Of a stretch of 35,120 nt of DNA, positions 16,172 through 23,816 are shown piece by piece; the stretch's first letter is position 1, and every line of letters starts with the position of its first letter. The notes below the pieces were generated by a model. The model saw nothing but the letters and a program-made list of their open reading frames with translations, was not told where the DNA came from and did no database searches. The translations under genes were made by a program, and so were the position numbers. The stretch lies in NCBI GenBank assembly GCA_024275165.1, contig JAJRZQ010000001.1:1-35120 (forward strand). The letters run 5' to 3'. The stretch is from a bacterium. GTDB taxonomy: Bacteria; SAR324; XYD2-FULL-50-16.

Positions 16172-16323
16172 AGGAAACCCTAAAAAACTTAGAGTTTCCT
16201 GGTGGCGCATGGATGCAACGCCAAATCAATAAACAAAGTGAATTGATTTGTTTGGTGATCAGGAATTCACTTCCTGACACCAAAGCTGAAAAAGTCTGAG
16301 GATGGAATTTTTCAGAGGGTTTA
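16172..16323. repeat. Dispersed structured repeat, copy C, in the 16083-16398 gap
   Basis: A series of hairpins in the same order as copies at 17619 and 26257: stem 1 AGGAAAC/GTTTCCT (16172-16200), stem 2 TGGCG/CGCCA (16203-16223), stem 3 AATCAAT/ATTGATT (16224-16248), stem 4 TTTGGTG...CACCAAA with CAGGAA/TTCCTG (16251-16284, about 14 bp, one bulge), and a final stem CTGAAAAA/TTTTTCAG running into AGAGGGTTT (to 16323). Base pairs are kept while the sequence differs between copies. A second end sequence lies at 16395-16415. The rest of the gap (16324-16394) holds nothing recognisable. Confidence 0.7.
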
Positions 16324-16394
16324 AGATGAACCGGATTTTTTTCTTTTTCAGGGCGGGGCGCTTTTTTGCCGGAGAACGCAGCCAGGGACGGGGC

Positions 16395-16415
16395 TTTTTC
16401 AGAGGCTCTTATAGG
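16395..16415. repeat. Isolated end of the dispersed repeat, overlapping the 3' end of a gene
   Basis: TTTTTCAGAGGCTCTTATAG matches the right end of the copy at 26457-26475 (TTTTTCAGAGGCTTCTATAG). On the minus strand it encodes the last residues and stop of the reductase gene (Y-K-S-L-stop). It may be the outer right end of copy C. Confidence 0.6.
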
Positions 16416-16896
16416 TCAACTGCGCCAATCCACTGGAAAAGGCCTCGTTTGCAACCAATTCCCAATTTTTGGGGGGGAACCCCGCGGGAAAGAGCGGCAC
16501 CCCACCGCCGAGTAAGATGGGGTGCAGGGATAAGATAATTTCATCAATCCAGCCCCCTGCCAAAAAACCGGATACCACCTCACCGCCTCCGACCAGCCAG
16601 ATCGTACCGGAACCTTGGGATTGAAGTTGAGGGATCCACTGGGCCAAAGGGGGGGCCAAAAATTTTTTGCCCTTGTTTTTTCGACTCAAGACAAAGACTT
16701 CTTTACCCGCAAAGGGCTCTGCTGCAAAACTTTGGCAGACTTCGTAGGTTTTGCGGCCTACGATGACGGTGCGGACTTGGTTGTAAAAAGGGGTATAGTT
16801 GTAATCCTGGTCCTGCAAGAGCCAGTCGATTTCACCCTGCAGGCCAGCGATGTAGCCGTCTAAACTGGCGGCGATAAATAATTGGATGGGTCTCAT
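16399..16896 (-). CDS. Dihydrofolate reductase / RibD C-terminal-like reductase
   Basis: 165 residues. The N-terminus MRPIQLFIAASLDGYIAG, then VIVGRKTYEV, VFVLSRK, TIWLVGGGEVV and HPILLGGGVPLF are the typical strands and loops of the DHFR-like fold in the RibD C-terminal group (YyaP/YwjB-type). These are cytoplasmic NADPH-dependent reductases whose physiological substrate is mostly unknown; a true folate reductase is less likely. Full length for the family. The start ATG at 16896 is the only one that completes the first strand. The last codons and stop lie within a repeat end (16395-16415), so the C-terminus may have been altered by that element. Confidence 0.85.
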   Translation of the reverse strand: MRPIQLFIAASLDGYIAGLQGEIDWLLQDQDYNYTPFYNQVRTVIVGRKTYEVCQSFAAEPFAGKEVFVLSRKNKGKKFLAPPLAQWIPQLQSQGSGTIWLVGGGEVVSGFLAGGWIDEIILSLHPILLGGGVPLFPAGFPPKNWELVANEAFSSGLAQLTYKSL

Positions 16897-16930
16897 AGCC
16901 TAAGCAAAAGGGGGGATGAGCCCCTTTTGT

Positions 16931-17461
16931 TCAATAGTGGTTTTGCGCCATGCTGTAGCGCGCTCCCTGCCCTAGGGGGACAAAGATCGGAGTAATGGTC
17001 AAGTCGGCGGGTTTATGCTCGATGCGAAAACCAAAGAAGTCCTTTCCTAAATCCCAGCGTTTTTCTTGGAACTTGGCGATAAATTTGCCTAAGTATTCTT
17101 TATCTATAAAGAGGGTCGAAAACTGTTGGCTGGAAAATTCCCCATCTGGAATCTGTAGTTTAGAAGGGGGAAATTTGTGGCAAACAAAATAGCCAAAATA
17201 GCCTGCGAGTTTTTGTTGGAAGCAGGCTTTAAAGGAAACCTCGCCATTGTGATAGATATTGCGAAACACAAAGGGGGAGGTGAAATCGTATCGCCTTAAT
17301 TCCACTAAGGGCATACCCCGGTAAAAGAGGTTGCCTACGGCGATTGCGGTCAAGAGCGCGAGAATGGAAATGAATTTGAAGAATTCCCACCTTGCGTTGA
17401 GGGGCTTTTCAGCGCCTTCTGCCTCTTTAGGAGGCTCTTGGTAAGGGCTTTTGTCAAACAT
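16931..17461 (-). CDS. Membrane-anchored protein of unknown function
   Basis: 176 residues. An acidic, Pro-rich N-terminus (about 1-25) precedes one hydrophobic segment (FISILALLTAIAVGNLF, about 29-45), giving a single-pass inner-membrane protein with a C-terminal domain of about 130 residues, probably periplasmic. This domain is rich in aromatics (FKACFQQKLAGYFGYFVCHKF) and has two Cys (C80, C94) that could pair. It resembles no family I can name. Start ATG at 17461 with GGGGTG upstream. It lies 34 bases upstream of the reductase gene on the same strand and may be cotranscribed with it. Confidence 0.7.
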   Translation of the reverse strand: MFDKSPYQEPPKEAEGAEKPLNARWEFFKFISILALLTAIAVGNLFYRGMPLVELRRYDFTSPFVFRNIYHNGEVSFKACFQQKLAGYFGYFVCHKFPPSKLQIPDGEFSSQQFSTLFIDKEYLGKFIAKFQEKRWDLGKDFFGFRIEHKPADLTITPIFVPLGQGARYSMAQNHY

Positions 17462-17618
17462 TGTGCACCCCGTTATGGGTATCTATTTTTATCCAGCAGA
17501 AAGCTTGATTCTATAGTTTTATTGATGCATTTAGCGTGCTAAAATGAAGCGGTTTTCACTTTTGAGCGCGCGGTAAGGGGTGAATCCTTTTTTAGATATA
17601 TCAAGCTAAAGCATTTAA

Positions 17619-17772
17619 GGGAACCTCTGAACAATGAAGAGGTTCCATGCAAGGCATGGTGCCTTGCTAAATCAAGATGTGTAACCTATTGATTTGTATT
17701 GAGGTTGTGGTTTTATTCCCCACGCTCAAGCATAAAAAACGCCTTGCGGGGAGTTTTTTTAGAGACTTTTAG
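17619..17772. repeat. Dispersed structured repeat, copy B, in the 17462-17827 gap
   Basis: Same hairpin order as the other copies: stem 1 GGAACCTC/GAGGTTCC (17620-17646), stem 2 GCAAGGC/GCCTTGC (17649-17667, identical to copy A), the linker AAATCAA with stem 3 AATCAA/TTGATT (17670-17694), a CATTCCCC-like segment (TTATTCCCCA), then AAAAAAC ... GTTTTTTT and AGAG. The right end is more degenerate (TTTTTTTAGAGACTTTT). It lies downstream of the SDR gene. The other parts of the gap (17462-17618, 17773-17827) show only a small TTTAGC/GCTAAA inverted repeat and A/T-rich sequence. Confidence 0.7.
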
Positions 17773-17827
17773 CACAAAGTTTAAACAAGTTGAACTTTTT
17801 TGTCTCGTTAAAAAATAAGTCTTTTTT

Positions 17828-18724
17828 TCAACTGTCGTCTAGGGTTTGGTGCCAACGGGCTAATTCTTGGAGGCCTTTTAGGGCGCTTTGCTGATGTTTT
17901 AATTCGTAGGCCTGGGTTAATTGGGTTCCCCTTAAGGCGGATTCTCTAAAAAGACGATGCAACCCCTCTGCCCAGGGGATGGGGGAGTGTCTTTTTTCCC
18001 AACTCTGGGAGAGTCTTTCCATCCAGGCGAGCGGGGGGAAGGCATAGCAACCCTTTTTCTGGGGGCGTAGGGCCTGATAGATGATTTCATGCACCTCCCC
18101 CAAGGTGAGGTTTTCTTGATCGCTGAAGCAAAAGCTGCCGCTGGGGCCTTCTTGTTGTAAAATCTGGGTAATCGCCTGGATTAGGTTGTTGGCGCTCAAG
18201 CGGGGGGAACGAGCCCCCAGCCCTGCCAAGGGAAGGCGTACCCCAGCCAGGGCCAAGCGGGTCAAAATCTGCACCTCTCCTTTAAAATAAGGGCCGTACA
18301 AAGGGGGCAAACGCAAAATAACCAGTCGGGTGGAACTGGCTTTAAAAACCTTGCCCAGGGCCTTTTCCGCTCTCTCTTTGGCCGCTAGATGAGCGGCGGG
18401 CCCGCTGAGGCAAGAGGTAAAGATAAAATCCTTCACCTTCTTAGATCGAGCCAACTCAGCGAGCTTGAAGGTGAATTTTACATGAACCCGCTCTAATTTG
18501 GCGGGGGCGCTTTTGGGTTTGGCCGCGGCAAAATGCAAGATGGAGGTGCTGGGGCCCCATTGCTCTTTGGGTAAAGCGGAGACGCTCAGGGTGGGGTAGC
18601 CCTCTCGTTGTAAAAGGTGGTCATTGGCGGAAACAAGGCGGATGTCAAAGCCGGAAGGCGGGTTTGCCAACAGGTTGCGACCCAAGGCCCCGCTGGCTCC
18701 GGTGATGACGAGTTGGGGGGGCAT
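17828..18724 (-). CDS. SDR-type NAD(P)-dependent epimerase/dehydratase-like protein
   Basis: 298 residues from the ATG at 18724, two bases after the stop of the exonuclease gene (TAG-CC-ATG), so probably translationally coupled. The N-terminus LVITGASGALG is the Rossmann nucleotide-binding motif of extended short-chain dehydrogenases; ILHFAAAKPK and the later LRLPPLYGPYFKGEV also fit the epimerase group. The usual catalytic YxxxK appears as HLAAK (H112, K116): the Tyr is replaced by His, so normal SDR catalysis is doubtful. The substrate is unknown; related proteins act on nucleotide sugars. Cytoplasmic. Confidence 0.8.
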   Translation of the reverse strand: MPPQLVITGASGALGRNLLANPPSGFDIRLVSANDHLLQREGYPTLSVSALPKEQWGPSTSILHFAAAKPKSAPAKLERVHVKFTFKLAELARSKKVKDFIFTSCLSGPAAHLAAKERAEKALGKVFKASSTRLVILRLPPLYGPYFKGEVQILTRLALAGVRLPLAGLGARSPRLSANNLIQAITQILQQEGPSGSFCFSDQENLTLGEVHEIIYQALRPQKKGCYAFPPLAWMERLSQSWEKRHSPIPWAEGLHRLFRESALRGTQLTQAYELKHQQSALKGLQELARWHQTLDDS

Positions 18725-18726
18725 GG

Positions 18727-19359
18727 CTAAAAGAGGCTGAGTTGTTCTTGATCGGCAAAGGGGTCGGGCTTGGGTTCCTTGTTTTCCCATTGCACGAGAA
18801 TTTTTTTGATTCCCAATTCCTTGTCTTGATACCAAATCTCGCCCTGCTCCAAACCATGCAGGTACAGGTCGCGGGTCACCGCTACATCCTGCTTGCAGTA
18901 ATCGGCGATCTGCTTGAGTTTATCGGTGTTCCCCGCCAGATATTCCTTATACCAATCCAAGGCCTGCAACCCATCGGCAGACTTACCCACCTTTAAGGTA
19001 GGTCGGGCCACATCTTCGAGCTTGACCTTTTTTCCCAGTACGCTGCGGATCATCAGCAGGAGGTCGAGATTGTTGAAGGCCTTGAACTCGGTTAAGATTT
19101 GTTCTCGTTGTTCTGGGGGAAAATAGCCCGCCAAGACCCGGTAGTCAAAGCCGAGGTGATTGTAGCCAATCACCGGGCTCCCTTGCTTTAAGTGGTCGAT
19201 CAGCTCTTGCACCTGAGATTCGTAGTAAACGGAAAAACGGCCCTCTTTTGCGTCCCACAAGACCCCGACCGACATCTTCATCTCTTCGATGTTTTCCCAT
19301 CCCCCCACCTCCATCGCCGAACGCTGGGTCTCTAAATCAAATACCAAAAAATCTTGCAT
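18727..19359 (-). CDS. DEDD-family 3'-5' exonuclease with a C-terminal sliding-clamp-binding motif
   Basis: 210 residues with an RNase H-like exonuclease fold: motif I FDLET (D8, E10), motif II GYNHLGFDYRVL (D72), motif III YCKQDVAVTRDLY (Y154, D158), the metal-binding residues of DEDDy exonucleases. The C-terminus is a basic/acidic linker ending in DQEQLSLF; QLSLF is a perfect match to the bacterial consensus QL[SD]LF for binding the replication clamp DnaN. I infer a DNA-repair or replication-associated nuclease recruited to the clamp; the substrate is unknown. It heads a two-gene operon with the SDR gene and is divergent from queG (66-base gap). Confidence 0.85.
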   Translation of the reverse strand: MQDFLVFDLETQRSAMEVGGWENIEEMKMSVGVLWDAKEGRFSVYYESQVQELIDHLKQGSPVIGYNHLGFDYRVLAGYFPPEQREQILTEFKAFNNLDLLLMIRSVLGKKVKLEDVARPTLKVGKSADGLQALDWYKEYLAGNTDKLKQIADYCKQDVAVTRDLYLHGLEQGEIWYQDKELGIKKILVQWENKEPKPDPFADQEQLSLF

Positions 19360-19425
19360 CCTGCCTCTAACTTTTTCTTGCTTTGCAGGATAGGCAGTTT
19401 CTCCCCGTTCTGTTAAGGGTCAATC

Positions 19426-20346
19426 ATGCAAGAAAGGATAAAATCCCGCTTTACTGCCGCGGGCTTTTGCGCTGTCGGCTTTTTATCGAAACAAGACGCG
19501 CGCTTTGGCCCCTGGTATGAGTCCTGGTTAAAACAGGGGTACCAGGGGGAAATGAGTTACCTGGAGCGCAACCTCATACTGCGCCAAGATCCGGCCAGCA
19601 TCGAGCCCTGGGGCAAGTCGTTTATTTGCTTGGCCTTTCCCTATTTCACTCAAGCCCCCCCAGGGTGGGAGATCAATCGTCCCCTGAGCCGTTACGCCTG
19701 GGGCAAAGACTACCACCGGGAGCTCAAAAAGCGCGTCAAACCGGTGTGAGCCCAGCTGGAAAAAGAATACGGCCCTTTTCTACACCGCGTTTTTGTCGAT
19801 TCCGCCCCCTTGCCCGAAAAGCTTATGGCCCAAAGGGCGGGGCTCGGTTTTATTGGGAAAAACAGCCTTTTGATTCACCCCCAGCAGGGGTCTTTTATTT
19901 TCCTGGCTGAGATCTTAACCGACTTGGAACTAAAAAGCAGCGAACCCTTTACTGGAGTAGATTGCGGGGGCTGTCGCGCCTGCTTGGAGCATTGCCCCGG
20001 CAATGCCATTCTGCCGGGGAACCAGGTGGACGCTCGGCGCTGTGTCAGTTACCTCACCATTGAAAAAAAAGGCCCCTTGGCCCCTTGGGAGGCCTTGATT
20101 ACCGGGGGGCGGATTTTTGGCTGCGATCATTGCCAAGACTGCTGCCCCTATAACCAAAAGGCGATTGCCCAAACCCCTTCCCCCTTTGCCTGTTTGGAGC
20201 GCTGGCAAGGGTTGAAGGCGGAACGGGTGCAAGGCTGGTCTGAGGCCGACTTTGCCCAATTAAAGATCAACAGCCCCTTAAAACGGGCGGGGCTAAAGGC
20301 CTTGCGACGCAACGCGAGCGTGCCCCCCTTTGACGGATTGGCTTAG
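19426..20346 (+). pseudogene. queG: Epoxyqueuosine reductase QueG, interrupted by one in-frame TGA
   Basis: A single frame of 306 sense codons with one TGA at 19747-19749 (after KKRVKPV). Both sides match QueG: GKSFICLAFPY and YHRELKKRVKPV before; RVFVDSAPLPEK with the catalytic-region Asp, AQRAGLGFIGKNSL, and two 4Fe-4S motifs (CGGCRACLEHCPGNAI; CDHCQDCCPYN) after. QueG reduces epoxyqueuosine to queuosine in tRNA using cobalamin. The C-terminal HEAT-like extension of some homologues is absent, as in short QueG proteins. ATG at 19426 has AAGGG upstream. The stop falls in a non-catalytic helix, and TGA ends other genes here, so a recent nonsense mutation or a base error is likelier than recoding. 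Confidence 0.85.
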
Positions 20347-20385
20347 CTGATCCATACTCTTTTTTTTCAATCTATCGGTACTTGA

Positions 20386-21141
20386 ATGAGTCAACTGAAA
20401 ACCTGGGTGCGTCGTTTTTTGGATGAAGAGGCGATTGCGACCCATCGCGCTAAAATTCTTTGGGCGCAAAACCTAGTTTCTTATTTTGTTGCCGGGGATT
20501 TAAAAAAACTCGCCTTGATTTTCGGCTCCGATAAGTGGGGGTTTCATTTTTACTGCCAACATTACCAAACCCATTTACAGGGGCTGCGCCAGCGACCGAT
20601 TCAACTTTTGGAAATCGGGATTGGGGGCAATGAGGACCCTGCCCTAGGCGGGAACTCCTTGCGCATGTGGCGGCGCTTTTTCCCCAAGGGGCAAATCCAC
20701 GGGTTGGATATTGCCGATAAAAGCATCCATCAAGCGAGGCGGATTCACATCCATCGAGGGAGTCAGGCAGACCCGGATTACCTGCGCCGGCTCGCGAAAG
20801 AAATCGGAGAGATTGACATCATCATTGATGACGGCAGCCACCAAAACGAGCATGTCCTGATCTCTTTTGAAACCCTGTTTCCCCTATTGAAAGCAGGAGG
20901 GTGGTATATTGTTGAAGATACCGAAACCGCCTATATCCCTAAATTTGGAGGCAGCAGCGAACAGCGAGAGGAGGTGAAAAGCTCCATCAACTTTTTCAAG
21001 AGCCTGATTCACGGCCTGCATTACAACGATTTCCAGTTAGAGGGCTATGAGCCCACCTATTACGACCAAAACATCCTCTCCCTCTTTTTTTATCACAACA
21101 TGGTCTTTATCCAAAAGGGCGACAACAGCAAAACCCATTAA
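20386..21141 (+). CDS. Class I SAM-dependent methyltransferase (MycE/TylE-like)
   Basis: 251 residues. A helical N-terminal part precedes FGSDKWGFHFYCQHY and a Rossmann methyltransferase core: LLEIGIGG (motif I), SLRMWRRFFPKGQIHGLDIADKS, RGSQADPDYL, DIIIDDGSHQNEHV and GGWYIVEDTETAYIPKFGG. This order is typical of macrolide-sugar O-methyltransferases of the MycE/TylE type and of related proteins in surface-glycan clusters. The conserved acidic and His residues (IDDGSH) probably bind a metal. No glycan genes are nearby, so the acceptor is unknown. Start ATG at 20386, no strong ribosome site. It follows queG by 39 bases and precedes ruvB on the same strand. Confidence 0.85.
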   Translation: MSQLKTWVRRFLDEEAIATHRAKILWAQNLVSYFVAGDLKKLALIFGSDKWGFHFYCQHYQTHLQGLRQRPIQLLEIGIGGNEDPALGGNSLRMWRRFFPKGQIHGLDIADKSIHQARRIHIHRGSQADPDYLRRLAKEIGEIDIIIDDGSHQNEHVLISFETLFPLLKAGGWYIVEDTETAYIPKFGGSSEQREEVKSSINFFKSLIHGLHYNDFQLEGYEPTYYDQNILSLFFYHNMVFIQKGDNSKTH

Positions 21142-21215
21142 GCGCGCGCGGCCCTTTCCCTTGACCTTGCCTTTTCTTTATCGCAAACTAAAATTTTTAG
21201 AACATTTGTACGGTT

Positions 21216-22241
21216 ATGGAAGAATCCAAAGACCTTTTTTTGCGAGACCGGCAAGCGGAAGACGCCCAAGAGCAGGGCCTGCGCCCTCAGTATTTTAAAG
21301 AATACATCGGTCAAGAAGAGATGAAAGCCAATCTTTTTGTTTTCATCCAGTCCGCTCGGAGGCGGGGTCAAGTTTTAGATCATGTATTGCTTCACGGCCC
21401 CCCTGGCTTGGGAAAGACAACCTTAGCGGGGATCATCGCCAAAGAGATGGGGGCTTCCATGCGCGCCACCGCGGGCCCGGTGATCGAACGCCAAGCAGAC
21501 CTAGCCGCTATTTTAACGAGTTTAGAACCCCATCAGGTTTTATTTATCGACGAAATCCACCGGATGAATCGCGCCATTGAAGAGGTGCTTTATTCGGCGA
21601 TGGAAGATTTCACCCTCGACATCTTGATCGGCCAGGGGCCTAGTGCCCGCACCTTAAAGCTCGACTTGCCGCATTTTACCTTAGTCGGGGCCACGACTCG
21701 CACCGGGCTTTTGTCCACCCCGCTCCGGGAGCGTTTTGGCATCCCCCTGCACTTTGATTTTTACCTTCCCGAAGAACTCCAACAAATCATTGTCCGCAGC
21801 GCGGGAATCTTAAAGGTGGAAGTTTACGAAGAGGCCGCCTTAGAGATCGGTCGTCGTTGCCGAGGCACCCCTCGCATCGCCAATCGGCTTTTAAAACGCT
21901 GCCGTGACTTCGCTGATTTTAAGGCGGGCGGGGTGATCACGCTGGAGATCGTGCAAGAAACCCTTTCTCGTTTAGGGATTGATTCCTTAGGCTTAGACAA
22001 ACAAGATCGGAGGATTTTAGAACACATGATCGAGCATCACGGCGGTGGGCCGGTGGGCCTATCCACCATTGCCGCCAGCGTGAGCGAGGAAACCGACACC
22101 ATCGAAGATGTGATTGAACCCTATTTGCTGCAGCAGGGGCTTTTGCAGCGCACGCCCAGGGGGCGGGTCGTGAGCCAAAAAGCCCGCCAGCACCTCCAAG
22201 GGCCTGCCGAGCCGAAACCGGATCAATTGGAGATACTTTAA
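21216..22241 (+). CDS. ruvB: Holliday junction branch migration helicase RuvB
   Basis: 341 residues, full length for RuvB. It has the AAA+ ATPase core with Walker [11 protein letters not shown] (61-70), Walker B FIDEIHRM, sensor 1 GATTRTG and arginine-finger region [15 protein letters not shown], followed by the C-terminal winged-helix domain ([21 protein letters not shown]). It drives branch migration of Holliday junctions with RuvA, ahead of RuvC cleavage. ruvA and ruvC are not in the window. Its TAA stop directly abuts the ATG of miaB, so the two are surely cotranscribed. Confidence 0.97.
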   Translation: MEESKDLFLRDRQAEDAQEQGLRPQYFKEYIGQEEMKANLFVFIQSARRRGQVLDHVLLHGPPGLGKTTLAGIIAKEMGASMRATAGPVIERQADLAAILTSLEPHQVLFIDEIHRMNRAIEEVLYSAMEDFTLDILIGQGPSARTLKLDLPHFTLVGATTRTGLLSTPLRERFGIPLHFDFYLPEELQQIIVRSAGILKVEVYEEAALEIGRRCRGTPRIANRLLKRCRDFADFKAGGVITLEIVQETLSRLGIDSLGLDKQDRRILEHMIEHHGGGPVGLSTIAASVSEETDTIEDVIEPYLLQQGLLQRTPRGRVVSQKARQHLQGPAEPKPDQLEIL

Positions 22242-23582
22242 ATGCCTGACGCGAACGCCAAACCCAAGGCCTTGATTGAAACCTTCGGCTGCCAGATGAA
22301 TGAGCACGACAGCCAACGAATGCGTGAAATTCTGCTCCAAGAGGGTTACGACTTTACCCGCGCCCCAGAAGAAGCGGACTTTATCTTACTCAATTCGTGC
22401 AGCGTACGCGAGGCCCCAGAAAATAAGATTTACAGCATGGTAGGCCGCTTGGGGGAATTCAAAAAGAAAAACCCCAAGCTGATTATTGCCGTGGCGGGCT
22501 GTGTGGCGCAGCAGGAGGGGAAAAGAATCCTCCAACGGCAAAAGGAGGTGGATATTGTTATGGGCACAGATCAAATCTTTCATTTGCCGGAGTTATTAGC
22601 CCAGGCCCGCCAGGGGAAGAGAGCGGTGCGAACCGCCTGGATGCCTAGAGAACAAAAGACGCAGAACTTCATTCCCACTGAAGAACTCGCTCATTTTGAG
22701 GTAAGGGGGGCGAGCGCCGGCCTGGCCATTACCAAGGGCTGCGATAATTTTTGCAGCTTTTGCATTGTTCCGGCCACCAGAGGCCGCTTGGTGAGCCGGG
22801 AATGGGAAAATATTTTAGCGGAGGCTAAGCTTTTAATTGAGAAAGGAGCAAAAGAAATTTTGCTCTTGGGGCAAAATGTAAACAGCTATCAGGCGGGCGG
22901 GGTGAATTTTGCCCGGCTTTTAAAGGCTGTCGCTGATTTAAAAGGCTTGAGGCGACTGCGGTTTACCAGCCCCCACCCCAATGATTGGAGCCCGGCCTTG
23001 ACCGATTTGATGGCTGGTCATCCAATGATTTGCCCCAGTTTGCACCTGCCCTTTCAAGCCGGGGCGGATCGGATATTGCAAAAAATGCGACGGGGCCATA
23101 GCCAAGCGCAATATCTGGAACAGGTGGCCTACCTGAAAGAAAAAATTCCGCATATCGGGCTTTCCAGCGATATTATTGTGGGCTTTCCCAGCGAGACCGA
23201 GGCCGAGTTTCAAGAAACGATTCAGGTCATGCGGCAGGCTCGCTTTAGTCAGGTTTATGCCTTTAAATACAGCCCACGACCGGGGACCAAGGCGGACAGC
23301 CTACCCGACGATGTGCCGCCGCGAGTCAAGCAAGAGCGGTTGTCGCGGGTTTTAAGTCTTTTTGAGTCCATTCGGGAAGAGATTTTATTGGCTACCTTGG
23401 GCCAAAAGCTGGAGGTTTTAATCGACCAGGCCCACCCCAAAGAGCAAGGGGTGATGACGGGCCGTACGGGGAGCCATCTCCCGGTCGCGGTGCTGAGCCC
23501 GGAATTGAGGATTGGGGATTTGGTTTTAGTCGAGATCACGGCAAAGCGGGCTCACAGTCTGGAAGGCCGTTTGCTGGCTTAG
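22242..23582 (+). CDS. miaB: tRNA-2-methylthio-N6-dimethylallyladenosine synthase MiaB
   Basis: 446 residues with all three MiaB domains: the N-terminal UPF0004 domain (FGCQMNEHDS C17, C53, C87 as auxiliary cluster ligands), the radical-SAM domain with KGCDNFCSFCIVP (C167, C171, C174), and a C-terminal TRAM RNA-binding domain (about 380-446). It methylthiolates i6A at position 37 of tRNAs reading UNN codons. The start ATG lies immediately after the ruvB stop. Together with queG it makes this a partly tRNA-modification operon. A terminator follows. Confidence 0.96.
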   Translation: MPDANAKPKALIETFGCQMNEHDSQRMREILLQEGYDFTRAPEEADFILLNSCSVREAPENKIYSMVGRLGEFKKKNPKLIIAVAGCVAQQEGKRILQRQKEVDIVMGTDQIFHLPELLAQARQGKRAVRTAWMPREQKTQNFIPTEELAHFEVRGASAGLAITKGCDNFCSFCIVPATRGRLVSREWENILAEAKLLIEKGAKEILLLGQNVNSYQAGGVNFARLLKAVADLKGLRRLRFTSPHPNDWSPALTDLMAGHPMICPSLHLPFQAGADRILQKMRRGHSQAQYLEQVAYLKEKIPHIGLSSDIIVGFPSETEAEFQETIQVMRQARFSQVYAFKYSPRPGTKADSLPDDVPPRVKQERLSRVLSLFESIREEILLATLGQKLEVLIDQAHPKEQGVMTGRTGSHLPVAVLSPELRIGDLVLVEITAKRAHSLEGRLLA

Positions 23583-23631
23583 GTCAAGTCCTGTTTTGAT
23601 GTTTTTTACCTCTTACGATTCCTTTTTTTAG

Positions 23632-23655
23632 GCCTCCTGCTGGGGGGGCTTTTTT
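23632..23655 (+). terminator. Rho-independent terminator after miaB
   Basis: GCCTCC (23632-23637) pairs with GGGGGGC (23643-23649), followed by a T run to 23655. It ends the ruvB-miaB transcript. Confidence 0.7.
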
Positions 23656-23713
23656 GGTTTAACCAGAAATCATACTTCCGTTATTGGGGCTGATTTTACC
23701 TCTCTCAGGCCCT

Positions 23714-23751
23714 GGAATTTATACTTCTGGAAAAACAGAATATTAAATTCC
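23714..23751. repeat. Long imperfect hairpin between convergent genes
   Basis: GGAATTTATACTTCTG and CAGAATATTAAATTCC pair over 16 positions with two mismatches around a 6-base loop (GAAAAA). No T run follows on either strand. It lies in the 234-base gap between miaB and the NHL gene; role unknown. A CGCAAGCTTGCG palindrome lies further on near 23795. Confidence 0.55.
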
Positions 23752-23816
23752 GAAAAATTACAACCTCCGCTATTGATGGGCCTGGAGACAAGTCGCAAGC
23801 TTGCGTCGGCACTCCC

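Noticed and set aside
19747-19749. TGA in queG read as selenocysteine or as a reassigned codon
   Set aside because: The position is not a catalytic or cysteine position in QueG, no SECIS-like hairpin with a proper loop is seen just downstream, and TGA ends other intact genes in the window.
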